Counted from the stretch's first letter, positions 1 through 5,703 are shown. The stretch is 7,433 bases of DNA from Geoglobus sp. (GCA_027019885.1 JALUWC010000476.1:1-7433); one strand, 5' to 3'. The notes: generated from the letters alone by a model not told the origin. Made by a program: numbers and translations.

Positions 1-1
1 T

Positions 2-418
2 CCCGGCCCCGGACATCCTGAAAGCAGGAGGGATGTTGGAAACAGTCCTGAGATAATTATCAAGGCAGATGTCCCTGTTCTCGGTGTCTGTCTCGGGCAT
101 CAGATAATAGGACATGTTTTTGGTGGTAGAGTGGGAAGGGTAAGTCCATGCCACGGGAAGGGAAGCAGGATTGTCCACGATGGAAAGGAAATATTTGAGG
201 GAGTTACGAATCCACTTTTTGCAGGCAGGTATCATTCTCTCGCGATTCTCGATGTTCCTGATGGGTTTGACATAACTGCAAGATCAAACGGGATTGTTAT
301 GGGAATAAGAAGCAGAGATGGGAGAATTGAAGGCGTACAGTTCCATCCGGAAAGCATTATAACTCCGAGAGAGGAGGGGTTGAGAATAATCAGGAATTTT
401 ATCAGTAAATGCAGGTGA
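2..418 (+). CDS. trpG: Anthranilate synthase glutamine amidotransferase subunit (TrpG), 5'-truncated by window edge
   Basis: This class I glutamine amidotransferase subunit hydrolyses glutamine and passes ammonia to TrpE for anthranilate synthesis in the cytoplasm. The reading frame is open from base 2, and 138 residues are visible. They begin with PGPGHP, the conserved oxyanion-side motif. The nucleophile elbow GVCLGHQ carries the catalytic Cys (codon 89-91). The other two catalytic residues are His (344-346) and Glu (350-352) in GVQFHPES. Judging from the usual position of the nucleophile, about 45-55 N-terminal residues lie upstream of the window. The family also includes PabA of folate synthesis, which sequence alone separates poorly. 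The immediate trpF/trpB/trpA context makes TrpG the natural call. The stop codon overlaps the start region of trpF. The GTG at 131 is internal and is not the start. Confidence 0.95.
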   Translation, partial: PGPGHPESRRDVGNSPEIIIKADVPVLGVCLGHQIIGHVFGGRVGRVSPCHGKGSRIVHDGKEIFEGVTNPLFAGRYHSLAILDVPDGFDITARSNGIVMGIRSRDGRIEGVQFHPESIITPREEGLRIIRNFISKCR

Positions 419-420
419 TC
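413..420 (+). promoter_or_regulatory. Shine-Dalgarno sequence deciding the trpF start
   Basis: AGGTGATC is a full match to the 3' half of the archaeal Shine-Dalgarno consensus GGAGGTGATC. It ends 3 bases before a TTG at 424. It lies downstream of the ATG at 409 and overlaps the GTG at 415, so it cannot serve either. Starting at TTG 424 gives MIVKICGIR, the usual TrpF N-terminus. Confidence 0.65.
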
Positions 421-423
421 GGA

Positions 424-1050
424 TTGATTGTCAAGATATGCGGGATAAGAAGCACTGAGGAGCTTGATTTTGTTGAGAGATACGCTGATTTCACCGGGGT
501 TGTCATGGACAGAAACTCAAGGAGATACGCGGGCATCGAGAGAGCGAGAGAGATCATAGAGGCTTCTACAATTCCTGTTTTTGCTGTTTTGACATCATCA
601 TCCTTTGATGATGCTTACAGAATTGCAGAGCAGATAAATGCTGAATACATTCAGATACATTCGGAAAATTTTGGAATTGAGGATTTCTCAATGCTGAAAG
701 AGCATGGGCTTGTTACGGCAAAGGCGTTCAGAATCTCAAAATCCTCTCAGAGCTACACCTATGAGGCTGAGATCGTTCTTGAAATGATAAGACAGTACAG
801 TCCAGATTTCTCCCTTCTCGATACAGGGAAAGGCTCTGGAGAGATGCATGATCTCAGGGTTAGCAGGGAAATTGCAAAGAAGGAAAAAATAATGCTTGCC
901 GGCGGGCTGAATCCTGAGAATGCTCGGTCTGTAATTGAGTTTGTTAAGCCAGCAGGTGTGGATGTTTCGTCAGGTGTTGAGAGAAATGGCAGGAAGGATT
1001 ATTATCTCGTGAAAAAATTTTCAGAGGTGGTTAGAGGTGATGGATGTTAG
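424..1050 (+). CDS. trpF: Phosphoribosylanthranilate isomerase (TrpF)
   Basis: This enzyme carries out the Amadori rearrangement of N-(5'-phosphoribosyl)anthranilate to CdRP, the third step of tryptophan synthesis. From the TTG at 424 the protein has 208 residues, normal for a single-domain TIM-barrel TrpF. KICGIR at residues 4-9 holds the catalytic base Cys6. LLDTGKGSG at 131-139 holds the general acid Asp133. Phosphate-binding loops are LAGGLNPEN (158-166) and GVDVSSGVE (178-186). The longest frame starts at ATG 409 (213 residues), and annotation pipelines may choose that. The Shine-Dalgarno position and the family N-terminus favour 424. It is not fused to TrpC or TrpD. The 3' end overlaps the following ACT-domain gene by 11 bases, so the two are probably translationally coupled. 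Confidence 0.95.
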   Translation: MIVKICGIRSTEELDFVERYADFTGVVMDRNSRRYAGIERAREIIEASTIPVFAVLTSSSFDDAYRIAEQINAEYIQIHSENFGIEDFSMLKEHGLVTAKAFRISKSSQSYTYEAEIVLEMIRQYSPDFSLLDTGKGSGEMHDLRVSREIAKKEKIMLAGGLNPENARSVIEFVKPAGVDVSSGVERNGRKDYYLVKKFSEVVRGDGC

Positions 1051-1381
1051 CGATGGGAGATTTGCTGTTGCAAATGTTAAAGCAATTCCGGATGTGAATT
1101 TCTTTGCTGCCGTGAGGGATTTTGATGAGATAACTCTCATTCTGAAAGAGGATGAGCTGAAGAGGATAAGTCCATTAAAAGCTGAAACGGGTTTCAGGCT
1201 GATAACCTTCAGAGCCATCATGCCTTTCAATACCGTTGGATTCATTGCAAAGGTCTCCTCGGCGCTTGCAGAGAATGAGATTCCCGTTCTCGTTCTCTCA
1301 TCCTATTCAACAGACCACATACTTGTAAAGGAGGAATTTCTTGAAAGTGCTGTTGAAATACTTGAAAGGGTGGTTAAATGA
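1040..1381 (+). CDS. Small ACT-domain protein inside the trp operon (ACT_7-like), possible amino-acid sensor
   Basis: The product has 113 residues and no recognisable catalytic motif. The C-terminal half, about residues 53-110, reads as an ACT domain of the ACT_7 type. It has a beta strand RLITFRAI, then [29 protein letters not shown] and [19 protein letters not shown], in which the turn Asn-Thr-Val-Gly-Phe and the motif TDHILV are typical. The N-terminal half (about 1-50) may form a second, diverged ACT-like fold. ACT domains of this group bind amino acids in allosteric proteins such as aspartokinase and CASTOR. A role as a sensor of tryptophan or a related metabolite is inference from the operon position. 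ATG 1040 was chosen because GAGGTGG at 1024-1030 lies 9 bases upstream; GTG 1037 is the alternative. It overlaps trpF by 11 bases and trpB by 4. Confidence 0.8.
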   Translation: MDVSDGRFAVANVKAIPDVNFFAAVRDFDEITLILKEDELKRISPLKAETGFRLITFRAIMPFNTVGFIAKVSSALAENEIPVLVLSSYSTDHILVKEEFLESAVEILERVVK

Positions 1382-2544
1382 AATTCGGAGAGTTTGGTGG
1401 TAGATTTGTGCCTGAAATGCTAATTCCTCCACTTGAGGATCTGGAAATAAAATACGAGGAGCTCAGGGAAGATGAAAATTTCAGGAAGGAGTTTGGCGAT
1501 TTGCTGAAGAACTATGCGGGAAGACCGACTCCACTTTGCTATGCTAAAAATCTCACCGAAAAGCTGGGAGGGGCAAGGATATATCTGAAAAGGGAGGATC
1601 TGCTTCACAGCGGAGCTCACAAGATCAACAACACTCTTGGACAGGCTCTTCTTGCGAAGTACATGGGAAAGAGCAGGCTTATAGCTGAAACCGGGGCTGG
1701 ACAGCATGGAGTGGCAACAGCTATGGCAGGGGCAAAGCTCGGACTGAAGGTTGATGTTTACATGGGTGCCATAGATGTGGAGAGGCAGAAGCAGAACGTC
1801 TTCAGGATGAGACTGCTTGGGGCAAATGTTATACCTGTTGAGGGAGGAAGCAAAACACTCAAAGATGCAATAAATGAAGCTCTGAGAGACTGGAGCAGGA
1901 CGTTTGAGAGCTCTCACTACCTCATAGGCTCCGTTGTCGGGCCACATCCCTATCCCACGATTGTGAGGGATTTCCAGTCTGTCATAGGCAGAGAGATAAA
2001 GGCACAGATACTGGAGCTGGAAGGGTGTTTGCCGGATGCGGTAGTTGCATGCGTTGGTGGAGGGAGCAATGCCATGGGCGCGTTTTATGAGTTCGTAGGC
2101 GACAGGGATGTAAGGCTCATTGGAGTTGAAGCAGGGGGTAAGGGACTTGAAAGTGGAGAACATGCCGCCAGCCTCAATGCTGGAGAGAAGGGCGTTCTCC
2201 ATGGAATGCTATCCTACTTCCTTCAGGACAATGATGGACAGATTCTCGACACCCACAGCATTTCTGCCGGACTCGACTATCCTGGCGTTGGTCCTGAACA
2301 TGCCTGGCTCAAAGAGACTGGAAGGGCAGAGTATGCGACAGTAAGGGATGAGCATGCACTGCAGGCTTTCATTGAGCTTTCAAGAACTGAGGGAATAATT
2401 CCAGCTCTGGAATCTGCTCATGCTTTAGCGTATGCGATGAAGCTTGCAGAACAGCTTGACAGAGATGATGTCGTTGTTGTGAATCTTTCAGGAAGAGGTG
2501 ATAAGGACATGGGCATAGTGATGGAGGTGATTGGAGATGCTTGA
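1378..2544 (+). CDS. trpB: Tryptophan synthase beta subunit (TrpB, TrpB1 type)
   Basis: This PLP enzyme condenses indole with L-serine to give L-tryptophan, and works as the beta2 core of an alpha2beta2 complex with TrpA. The 388 residues match the usual TrpB1 length. The PLP Schiff-base lysine is Lys82 in HSGAHKINN. The catalytic Glu104 lies in AETGAGQHG, and the PLP phosphate loop is GGGSNAMG (227-234). Asp300 lies in [13 protein letters not shown], the region that closes over the substrate, and Glu345 in GIIPALES. Ser371 in SGRGDKD would bond the PLP pyridine nitrogen. All correspond to known Salmonella TrpB residues at near-constant offset, so the enzyme should be active. It belongs to the TrpA-dependent class rather than TrpB2, fitting the adjacent trpA. 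The ATG overlaps the previous stop as ATGA (1378-1381), with GGGTGG just upstream. Confidence 0.98.
   Translation: MKFGEFGGRFVPEMLIPPLEDLEIKYEELREDENFRKEFGDLLKNYAGRPTPLCYAKNLTEKLGGARIYLKREDLLHSGAHKINNTLGQALLAKYMGKSRLIAETGAGQHGVATAMAGAKLGLKVDVYMGAIDVERQKQNVFRMRLLGANVIPVEGGSKTLKDAINEALRDWSRTFESSHYLIGSVVGPHPYPTIVRDFQSVIGREIKAQILELEGCLPDAVVACVGGGSNAMGAFYEFVGDRDVRLIGVEAGGKGLESGEHAASLNAGEKGVLHGMLSYFLQDNDGQILDTHSISAGLDYPGVGPEHAWLKETGRAEYATVRDEHALQAFIELSRTEGIIPALESAHALAYAMKLAEQLDRDDVVVVNLSGRGDKDMGIVMEVIGDA
2523..2531 (+). promoter_or_regulatory. Strong Shine-Dalgarno sequence for trpA, inside the trpB 3' end
   Basis: GGAGGTGAT is a near-perfect archaeal ribosome-binding site. It lies within the last codons of trpB and ends 5 bases before ATG 2537. 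It decides the trpA start in favour of ATG 2537 over the upstream in-frame TTG at 2531, which overlaps the site. Confidence 0.75.
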
Positions 2545-3286
2545 CAGATCTCTCGTGGCTTTCATAACCGCTGGCGATCCAAATCCGAGAAAAACCCTCG
2601 ATTTTATGCTAATTCTGGAGAAATATGCCGATATCATAGAGCTTGGAATTCCGTTCAGCGATCCGGTTGCAGATGGTAAAACAATTCAGAAAGCAAGCGT
2701 CAGAGCACTCAAAGCCAGATTCAGGGTAAGAGATGTGTTTGAGATAGTCAGGAAGTTCAGAGAGCACTCAGACAAAAAGGTCGTGCTCATGACATACTAC
2801 AATCCCGTGTTCAGGATGGGTGTTGAGAGGTTCGTCTCCCTTTCATCTCAATCAGGCGCTGACGGGATAATTGCCGTTGACCTGCCTGTTGAGGAGAGTG
2901 ATGAGTACAGAGAGATTTGTGGGGCACATGGCATCAGAACGATCTTCATAGCTTCACCAAACACCTCAGACAGAAGACTTGAGCTGATTGACAATTCATC
3001 AACAGGTTTTGTCTATCTGACCTCGGATTACGGCACGACAGGAAAGAGGGATAAGATTGGAAAGAGAGCCTTTGAATTCGTGAGAAGAGCGAAAAAAATC
3101 TGTAAAAATCCTGTTGGAGTTGGATTCGGAATTTCAAGAAAAGAGCATGTGAAAAGGCTGATAGATGCTGGGGCAGACGGTGTAATTGTTGGCAGTGCGA
3201 TAGTTGAGCTGGTGGAGCAATATGGAGAAGATGCCGATGCCTACATTGAGGAGATTGTGAGAGAACTTGCAAGGGGTCTCAACTGA
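2537..3286 (+). CDS. trpA: Tryptophan synthase alpha subunit (TrpA)
   Basis: TrpA cleaves indole-3-glycerol phosphate to indole and glyceraldehyde 3-phosphate. The indole is then channelled to TrpB. From ATG 2537 the product has 249 residues, a compact TIM barrel typical of archaeal TrpA. The catalytic pair is Glu35 in [11 protein letters not shown] and Asp46 in PVADGKTIQ. Phosphate-binding loops near the C-terminus are GVGFGIS and [10 protein letters not shown]. The mobile active-site loop reads [13 protein letters not shown], keeping the Thr-Gly pair but with Asp-Tyr where bacterial enzymes usually have Arg and a small residue; I believe Tyr-Gly here is common in archaea. The first 8 bases overlap trpB. 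It is the last gene of the operon and is followed by T-rich sequence. Confidence 0.97.
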   Translation: MLDRSLVAFITAGDPNPRKTLDFMLILEKYADIIELGIPFSDPVADGKTIQKASVRALKARFRVRDVFEIVRKFREHSDKKVVLMTYYNPVFRMGVERFVSLSSQSGADGIIAVDLPVEESDEYREICGAHGIRTIFIASPNTSDRRLELIDNSSTGFVYLTSDYGTTGKRDKIGKRAFEFVRRAKKICKNPVGVGFGISRKEHVKRLIDAGADGVIVGSAIVELVEQYGEDADAYIEEIVRELARGLN

Positions 3287-3308
3287 AGTCAGATTTGACG
3301 TGTCTTCC

Positions 3309-3348
3309 AGTTTGTTCTTATTCGATTTTAAGCTAATTTTTATATTTA
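3309..3348 (+). terminator. T-rich region after trpA, probable archaeal terminator
   Basis: Starting about 23 bases after the trpA stop, the plus strand is strongly T-rich, with runs of T3-T5 (the T5 is at 3337-3341) and no stable GC stem. Oligo-T stretches of this kind end archaeal transcription. The same segment contains a TATA-like sequence, so it may have two roles. Confidence 0.5.
3337..3348 (+). promoter_or_regulatory. Possible TATA box inside the post-trpA T-rich region
   Basis: TTTTTATATTTA resembles an archaeal box A element, with AGCTAA upstream in the BRE position. If used, transcription would begin near 3367-3372 and run through the hairpin-rich gap towards TYW1. No good coding frame follows on the plus strand, so the product would be a leader or a small RNA. 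It may instead be only terminator sequence. Confidence 0.25.
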
Positions 3349-3495
3349 TGTTATCCATCTTTTCAGTATTGCATTTTCACTGGTTGCATCCCTCGCGATG
3401 AGTTCAGATCGCTCTCTCAGATCGGTATGATCTGCCTGATAGATTCTGCAGGAAAATGGATCAGCTCTGAAGAGAAGCTTCAGCATCCTGTTCAT
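3346..3495 (-). CDS. Possible small ORF of unknown function in the trpA-TYW1 gap
   Basis: A 49-residue frame runs on the minus strand from ATG 3495 to TAA at 3346-3348. I do not recognise it. The peptide begins MNRMLKLLFRADPF and later reads DLRERSELIARDATSENA. It is rich in Arg, Glu, Asp and Leu, as a real soluble protein would be. Five of its six arginine codons are AGA or AGG, matching the codon habit of its neighbours. The TATA-like sequence at 3558-3566 reads TTAAAATAG on this strand and could act as a promoter about 60 bp upstream of the ATG. Against it: no strong Shine-Dalgarno (only GGCAGG beside the ATG), short length, convergence on trpA, and perfect hairpins lying within it. It could be a gene remnant or chance. 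Confidence 0.3.
   Translation of the reverse strand: MNRMLKLLFRADPFSCRIYQADHTDLRERSELIARDATSENAILKRWIT
3418..3434. repeat. Perfect hairpin CAGATC/GATCTG with extra direct copy
   Basis: CAGATC (3418-3423) and GATCTG (3429-3434) form a 6-bp perfect stem with a 5-base loop, GGTAT. A second direct copy of CAGATC lies at 3405-3410, giving an alternative partner for the right arm. This could be an operator or RNA structure, or chance. Confidence 0.35.
3467..3483. repeat. Perfect hairpin CTGAAG/CTTCAG
   Basis: CTGAAG (3467-3472), loop AGAAG, and CTTCAG (3478-3483) make a 6-bp stem. It lacks a following T-run on the plus strand, so it is not a bacterial-type terminator. It lies within the possible small minus-strand ORF. 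Confidence 0.35.
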
Positions 3496-3522
3496 CCTGC
3501 CGGGAACCTGTGATTGTTAAAG

Positions 3523-3534
3523 GCTCATCTGAGC
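3523..3534. repeat. Inverted repeat GCTCA-TC-TGAGC upstream of TYW1 promoter
   Basis: Two 5-base arms are separated by 2 bases, about 25 bp upstream of the TYW1 TATA-like box. The compact symmetry suits a dimeric DNA-binding protein better than an RNA hairpin. No regulator can be assigned, and a 10-base match of this kind can arise by chance. Confidence 0.25.
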
Positions 3535-3557
3535 GAACCTCAGCATCACGGGTAAAA

Positions 3558-3566
3558 CTATTTTAA
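3558..3566 (+). promoter_or_regulatory. TATA-box promoter of the TYW1-translin operon, probably leaderless
   Basis: CTATTTTAA, preceded by the A-rich GTAAAA in the BRE position, is centred about 27 bp before the ATG at 3589. Archaeal transcription starts about 25 bp after the TATA centre, so the message would begin at or next to the start codon. No Shine-Dalgarno sequence lies before that ATG, unlike the trp genes, which agrees with a leaderless transcript. On the minus strand the same bases read TTAAAATAG, also TATA-like. Confidence 0.55.
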
Positions 3567-3588
3567 CCTGCCGTACAACCATAACTGA

Positions 3589-4458
3589 ATGGTCAAGAGC
3601 CTTTCGGACCTGAAGGGATATCAGATAGTCGGAAAACACTCTGCAGTTAAAACATGTCTCTGGCTAAAAAAGTCGCTGAAAGATGAAGGCTACTGCTACA
3701 AGCAGAAGTTTTACGGAATAGCAAGCCATCGCTGCCTCCAGATGTCTCCAGCTCTGATATGCAACCTCTCATGCATCCACTGCTGGAGACCCCTCGACTT
3801 AATGCCCCCTTTCATGGAATGGGATGAACCGGAGTTCATATTCGAGCAATCAATAAGAGCACAGCACCGCCTGTTGAGCGGGTTTCATGGCACGGAGGGT
3901 GTGAACAGGAGGAAGCTTGAAGAGGCTTACAGCCCCAATCAGGTTGCGATAAGTTTGATAGGAGAGCCCACGCTATATCCGAGAATCGACGAGCTCGTGG
4001 ATGTTTACAGCAGAAATGGATTCACGACATTTCTGGTTACGAATGGCACCAATCCCGATGCAGTCGAGAAAGTTGAGCCATATCAGCTTTACCTGAGCAT
4101 AACTGCCTGGAATGCTGACTCGCACAGAAAACTTCAGGGCAGAAGCCAGTGGGACAGGGTTGAGAGAACGATGAGGATAATGACCGAAAAAGATGGCAGG
4201 ACAGTCATAAGACTCACACTGATTAAGGGTATCAACATGGAGGCTGAGAAGTTCGTTAAAATAGTCGAAAAGGTTCAGCCGGACTTCATCGAGGTAAAGG
4301 CGTACATGCACCTCGGTCATTCAAGGCTCAGGCTTGACAGGAATGCAATGCCCTCGCATGATGAGGTGAATGGGTTTTCTGAGAAGCTTTCGAAGCTTAC
4401 AGGTTACAGCATCAGGGATGGGAGCGAGATAAGCAGGGTGGTTCTGCTTGAGAGATGA
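3589..4458 (+). CDS. taw1: 4-demethylwyosine synthase (radical SAM, TYW1/Taw1 family)
   Basis: This enzyme builds the tricyclic imidazopurine ring of wyosine bases. It condenses pyruvate carbons onto m1G37 of tRNA-Phe to give 4-demethylwyosine. The 289-residue protein carries the radical SAM motif CNLSCIHC with Cys58, Cys62 and Cys65, followed by the TYW1-typical WRP. Upstream lie Cys23, Cys36 and Cys49, each 13 residues apart. As I recall, this spacing matches the Cys26/39/52 second-cluster ligands of the Methanocaldococcus enzyme. Lys38 then falls at the position of its pyruvate-binding Lys41. Further family motifs are LIGEPTLYP (123-131), VTNGT (150-154) and EVKAYMHLGHSRLRL (235-249). There is no flavodoxin domain, as usual in archaea. 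It is somewhat shorter than the Methanocaldococcus enzyme (about 311 residues). A TATA box 27 bp upstream suggests a leaderless message. It overlaps the translin gene by 11 bases. Confidence 0.93.
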   Translation: MVKSLSDLKGYQIVGKHSAVKTCLWLKKSLKDEGYCYKQKFYGIASHRCLQMSPALICNLSCIHCWRPLDLMPPFMEWDEPEFIFEQSIRAQHRLLSGFHGTEGVNRRKLEEAYSPNQVAISLIGEPTLYPRIDELVDVYSRNGFTTFLVTNGTNPDAVEKVEPYQLYLSITAWNADSHRKLQGRSQWDRVERTMRIMTEKDGRTVIRLTLIKGINMEAEKFVKIVEKVQPDFIEVKAYMHLGHSRLRLDRNAMPSHDEVNGFSEKLSKLTGYSIRDGSEISRVVLLER

Positions 4459-5047
4459 GTTTCTGGAAAAGCTCAGGAAAGAACTTGAGGAAAAGGAAAA
4501 GGTTAGAGAGAATCTGATTGTGAAATCCAGAGAGCTCAGGCTCAGCAGTTCCAAAGCAATAGCGAATATTCATGCTGGAAGGTATGATGAGGCTGAGGAG
4601 TACCTGAAAAGAGTGGAAAGTATGATCGGAGAAGTGCTGAAATACAGAAAAACCCATCCTGATATCTTTTATCTGGCAAATGATGCACTTCAGGAATTTG
4701 TTGAAGCGCATCTTTTCAATCATATAATCAGAAAGGGAAAAGTTCCCGATTCCCTTCCTGTGGATGTGCCTCAGGCTGTACTGCCAGGTATGGCTGACTG
4801 CATTGGGGAGCTGAGAAGGTATGCCCTTACAGAAATGGTAAAGGGAGGGGATTTCGAAAAAATTGAGAAAATTCTGGAGCTGATGGAGAGGATCTATCAC
4901 CTCCTCATCGAATTTGATTTTCATGACAGGCTTACGGGAAATCTAAGACCGAAACTGGATGCAGCAAGGAACATTATTGAGAGAACGAAATCTGACCTGA
5001 TTGCAGCAAGAATTTTCTGGAAGCTCAGTAAAGAGGAGGGTGGCTGA
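4448..5047 (+). CDS. Translin/Trax-family RNA-binding protein (COG2178), likely C3PO-type RNase
   Basis: This all-helical protein of 199 residues belongs to the archaeal translin family. The Archaeoglobus fulgidus homologue is known to assemble into a C3PO-like octameric shell that encloses and cleaves RNA. Family signatures are SRELRLSSSKAIANIHAGR (27-45), LQEFVEA (81-87), GMADCIGELRRY (114-125) and LTGNLRPKLDAAR (162-174). From memory of human Trax, Glu83, Glu86 and Asp117 match catalytic Glu126, Glu129 and Asp193, with Glu121 nearby. It therefore looks like the active, Trax-type subunit. Residues 1-30 are a highly charged helix. The only in-frame start near the beginning is TTG 4448, with GGTG at 4437-4440 as a weak ribosome site. 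ATG 4455 is in a different frame. It overlaps the end of TYW1 by 11 bases, so the genes are probably cotranscribed and translationally coupled. Confidence 0.9.
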   Translation: MRDEFLEKLRKELEEKEKVRENLIVKSRELRLSSSKAIANIHAGRYDEAEEYLKRVESMIGEVLKYRKTHPDIFYLANDALQEFVEAHLFNHIIRKGKVPDSLPVDVPQAVLPGMADCIGELRRYALTEMVKGGDFEKIEKILELMERIYHLLIEFDFHDRLTGNLRPKLDAARNIIERTKSDLIAARIFWKLSKEEGG

Positions 5048-5051
5048 AGAT

Positions 5052-5068
5052 CCCGTTTTGCTTTTTGG
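5052..5068 (+). terminator. T-run terminator of the TYW1-translin operon
   Basis: CCCGTTTTGCTTTTTGG follows the translin stop by a few bases, with T4 at 5056-5059 and T5 at 5062-5066. This fits an archaeal oligo-T terminator for the plus-strand operon. It fills nearly all of the 21-bp gap to the converging regulator gene. Confidence 0.5.
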
Positions 5069-5602
5069 TTATCCAGTCTCCCCTTCAGTATCTTCAGTGC
5101 TTTCAATCAGGTCATGTGGAAATGAGAGCTTGTGAATCTTATACACAATTGAAAGATTCATTGAATCAACTTCTTTTCCATGCTCCTGAACGAAATCATG
5201 CATCCATTTCGTCACCTCTCTGAAACTCCTGAATGCACCCAGAATCTTCCATCTGCTGTTTCCGTCTGTGAGGAGTATCATTACCACGTTTGGGGAGTTT
5301 TTAAGGTAGTCATAGGTTTTTCTCCAGTCTGAAAAATTATTGCTGCTGTTGCTGAATTCTAAGAAAGCAAAAATGAAGTAGTTTTCGTTTGGGATTATGA
5401 CTTCCCTTATCATTCCACTCGATTTTAGTTCTCTCAGTATATCTGCAATTCTGGTGTGACTTATTTTTATTCCATATTTCGATAGCATTGCTGTGCTGAG
5501 CTCTTTGAGGGTTGCAGATGGGTTGCTAATTTTCTCCTTTATGAGGAAAAGTCTTGTTCTGTCAATTCCCATTATCGGACTCTTGAGGTCTATCTCATCC
5601 AA
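5069..5602 (-). CDS. Winged-helix transcriptional regulator with Lrp/AsnC-like C-terminal domain
   Basis: The start is TTG 5602, giving 177 residues. Residues 14-70 form a winged helix: DRTRLFLIKEKI, then TLKELSTAML, then the probable recognition helix SHTRIADILRELKSSG. Residues 73-160 alternate strands and helices (FIFAFLEF, then DWRKTYDYLKNS, VVMILLTDG, FREVTKWMHDFVQEHG, SIVYKIHKL) like the RAM/AsnC ligand-binding fold, though diverged. The C-terminal tail is acidic (ESTEDTEGE). The frame extends up to GTG 5662, but that codon lies in the TATA box, so it cannot begin the message. AAGGTGATG at 5606-5614 is a good Shine-Dalgarno for TTG 5602; ATG 5608 is the alternative. It lies downstream of a molybdopterin oxidoreductase on the same strand and may control it, but this is inference. 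The specific family and ligand are unknown. Confidence 0.75.
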   Translation of the reverse strand: MDEIDLKSPIMGIDRTRLFLIKEKISNPSATLKELSTAMLSKYGIKISHTRIADILRELKSSGMIREVIIPNENYFIFAFLEFSNSSNNFSDWRKTYDYLKNSPNVVMILLTDGNSRWKILGAFRSFREVTKWMHDFVQEHGKEVDSMNLSIVYKIHKLSFPHDLIESTEDTEGETG

Positions 5603-5605
5603 TCC

Positions 5606-5614
5606 CATCACCTT
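5606..5614 (-). promoter_or_regulatory. Shine-Dalgarno sequence deciding the regulator start
   Basis: On the minus strand AAGGTGATG precedes TTG 5602. Counting from GGTGAT, the spacer is 4 bases, the same as at the trpF TTG start and one less than at trpA. It overlaps the competing GTG 5611 and ATG 5608, arguing against both. Confidence 0.5.
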
Positions 5615-5660
5615 CTCGTGATAGTGTGTCACATAAAATCGAGTATGAGTTACATCATTC

Positions 5661-5672
5661 ACATATATATGT
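5661..5672 (-). promoter_or_regulatory. TATA box within a perfect 12-bp palindrome, regulator promoter and possible operator
   Basis: ACATATATATGT is perfectly palindromic and contains the best TATA element upstream of the regulator. On the minus strand it is preceded by AATAAA in the BRE position. Initiation is expected near 5640, leaving a leader of about 40 bases before TTG 5602. A symmetric element over the TATA box would allow autorepression, as known for Lrp-type regulators. An AT-rich TATA box is easily palindromic by chance. Confidence 0.5.
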
Positions 5673-5703
5673 TTTATTCAGAGATATTAGAATGCGCAGA
5701 TGT

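Noticed and set aside
131..418. A short separate 95-residue gene starting at GTG 131
   Set aside because: The frame is open to base 2 and includes the PGPG motif and the catalytic Cys of TrpG upstream of 131, so GTG 131 is an internal valine codon.
1420..2202. 260-codon open frame on the minus strand opposite trpB
   Set aside because: It lies wholly antisense to a well-supported trpB with all catalytic residues. The peptide is rich in Ser, Cys and Leu, typical of shadow translations, and I see no family motif.
3398..3440. Possible C/D box small RNA (GCGATGA ... CCTGA)
   Set aside because: The C box has a mismatch, no clear D' or C' pair is present, and the box-to-box spacing of about 40 bases is short for an archaeal C/D guide RNA.
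3467..3483. Bacterial-type intrinsic terminator
   Set aside because: The hairpin is only 6 bp and no T-run follows it on the plus strand. The T-rich terminator of the trp operon lies over 100 bp earlier.
3352..3510. Plus-strand open stretch through the trpA-TYW1 gap ending at a TGA near 3510
   Set aside because: The only ATG (3427) gives 27 codons without a Shine-Dalgarno, and the upstream part of the frame has no start codon and an unprotein-like composition.
4455..4458. ATGA overlap at the end of TYW1 as the translin start
   Set aside because: The ATG at 4455 is out of frame with the translin coding sequence. The correct frame reaches only TTG 4448.
4412..4924. 170-codon minus-strand frame opposite the translin gene
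   Set aside because: It is antisense to a recognisable COG2178 protein. Its peptide is rich in Phe, Ser and His with no motif, as expected for a shadow of a Glu/Lys-rich helical protein.
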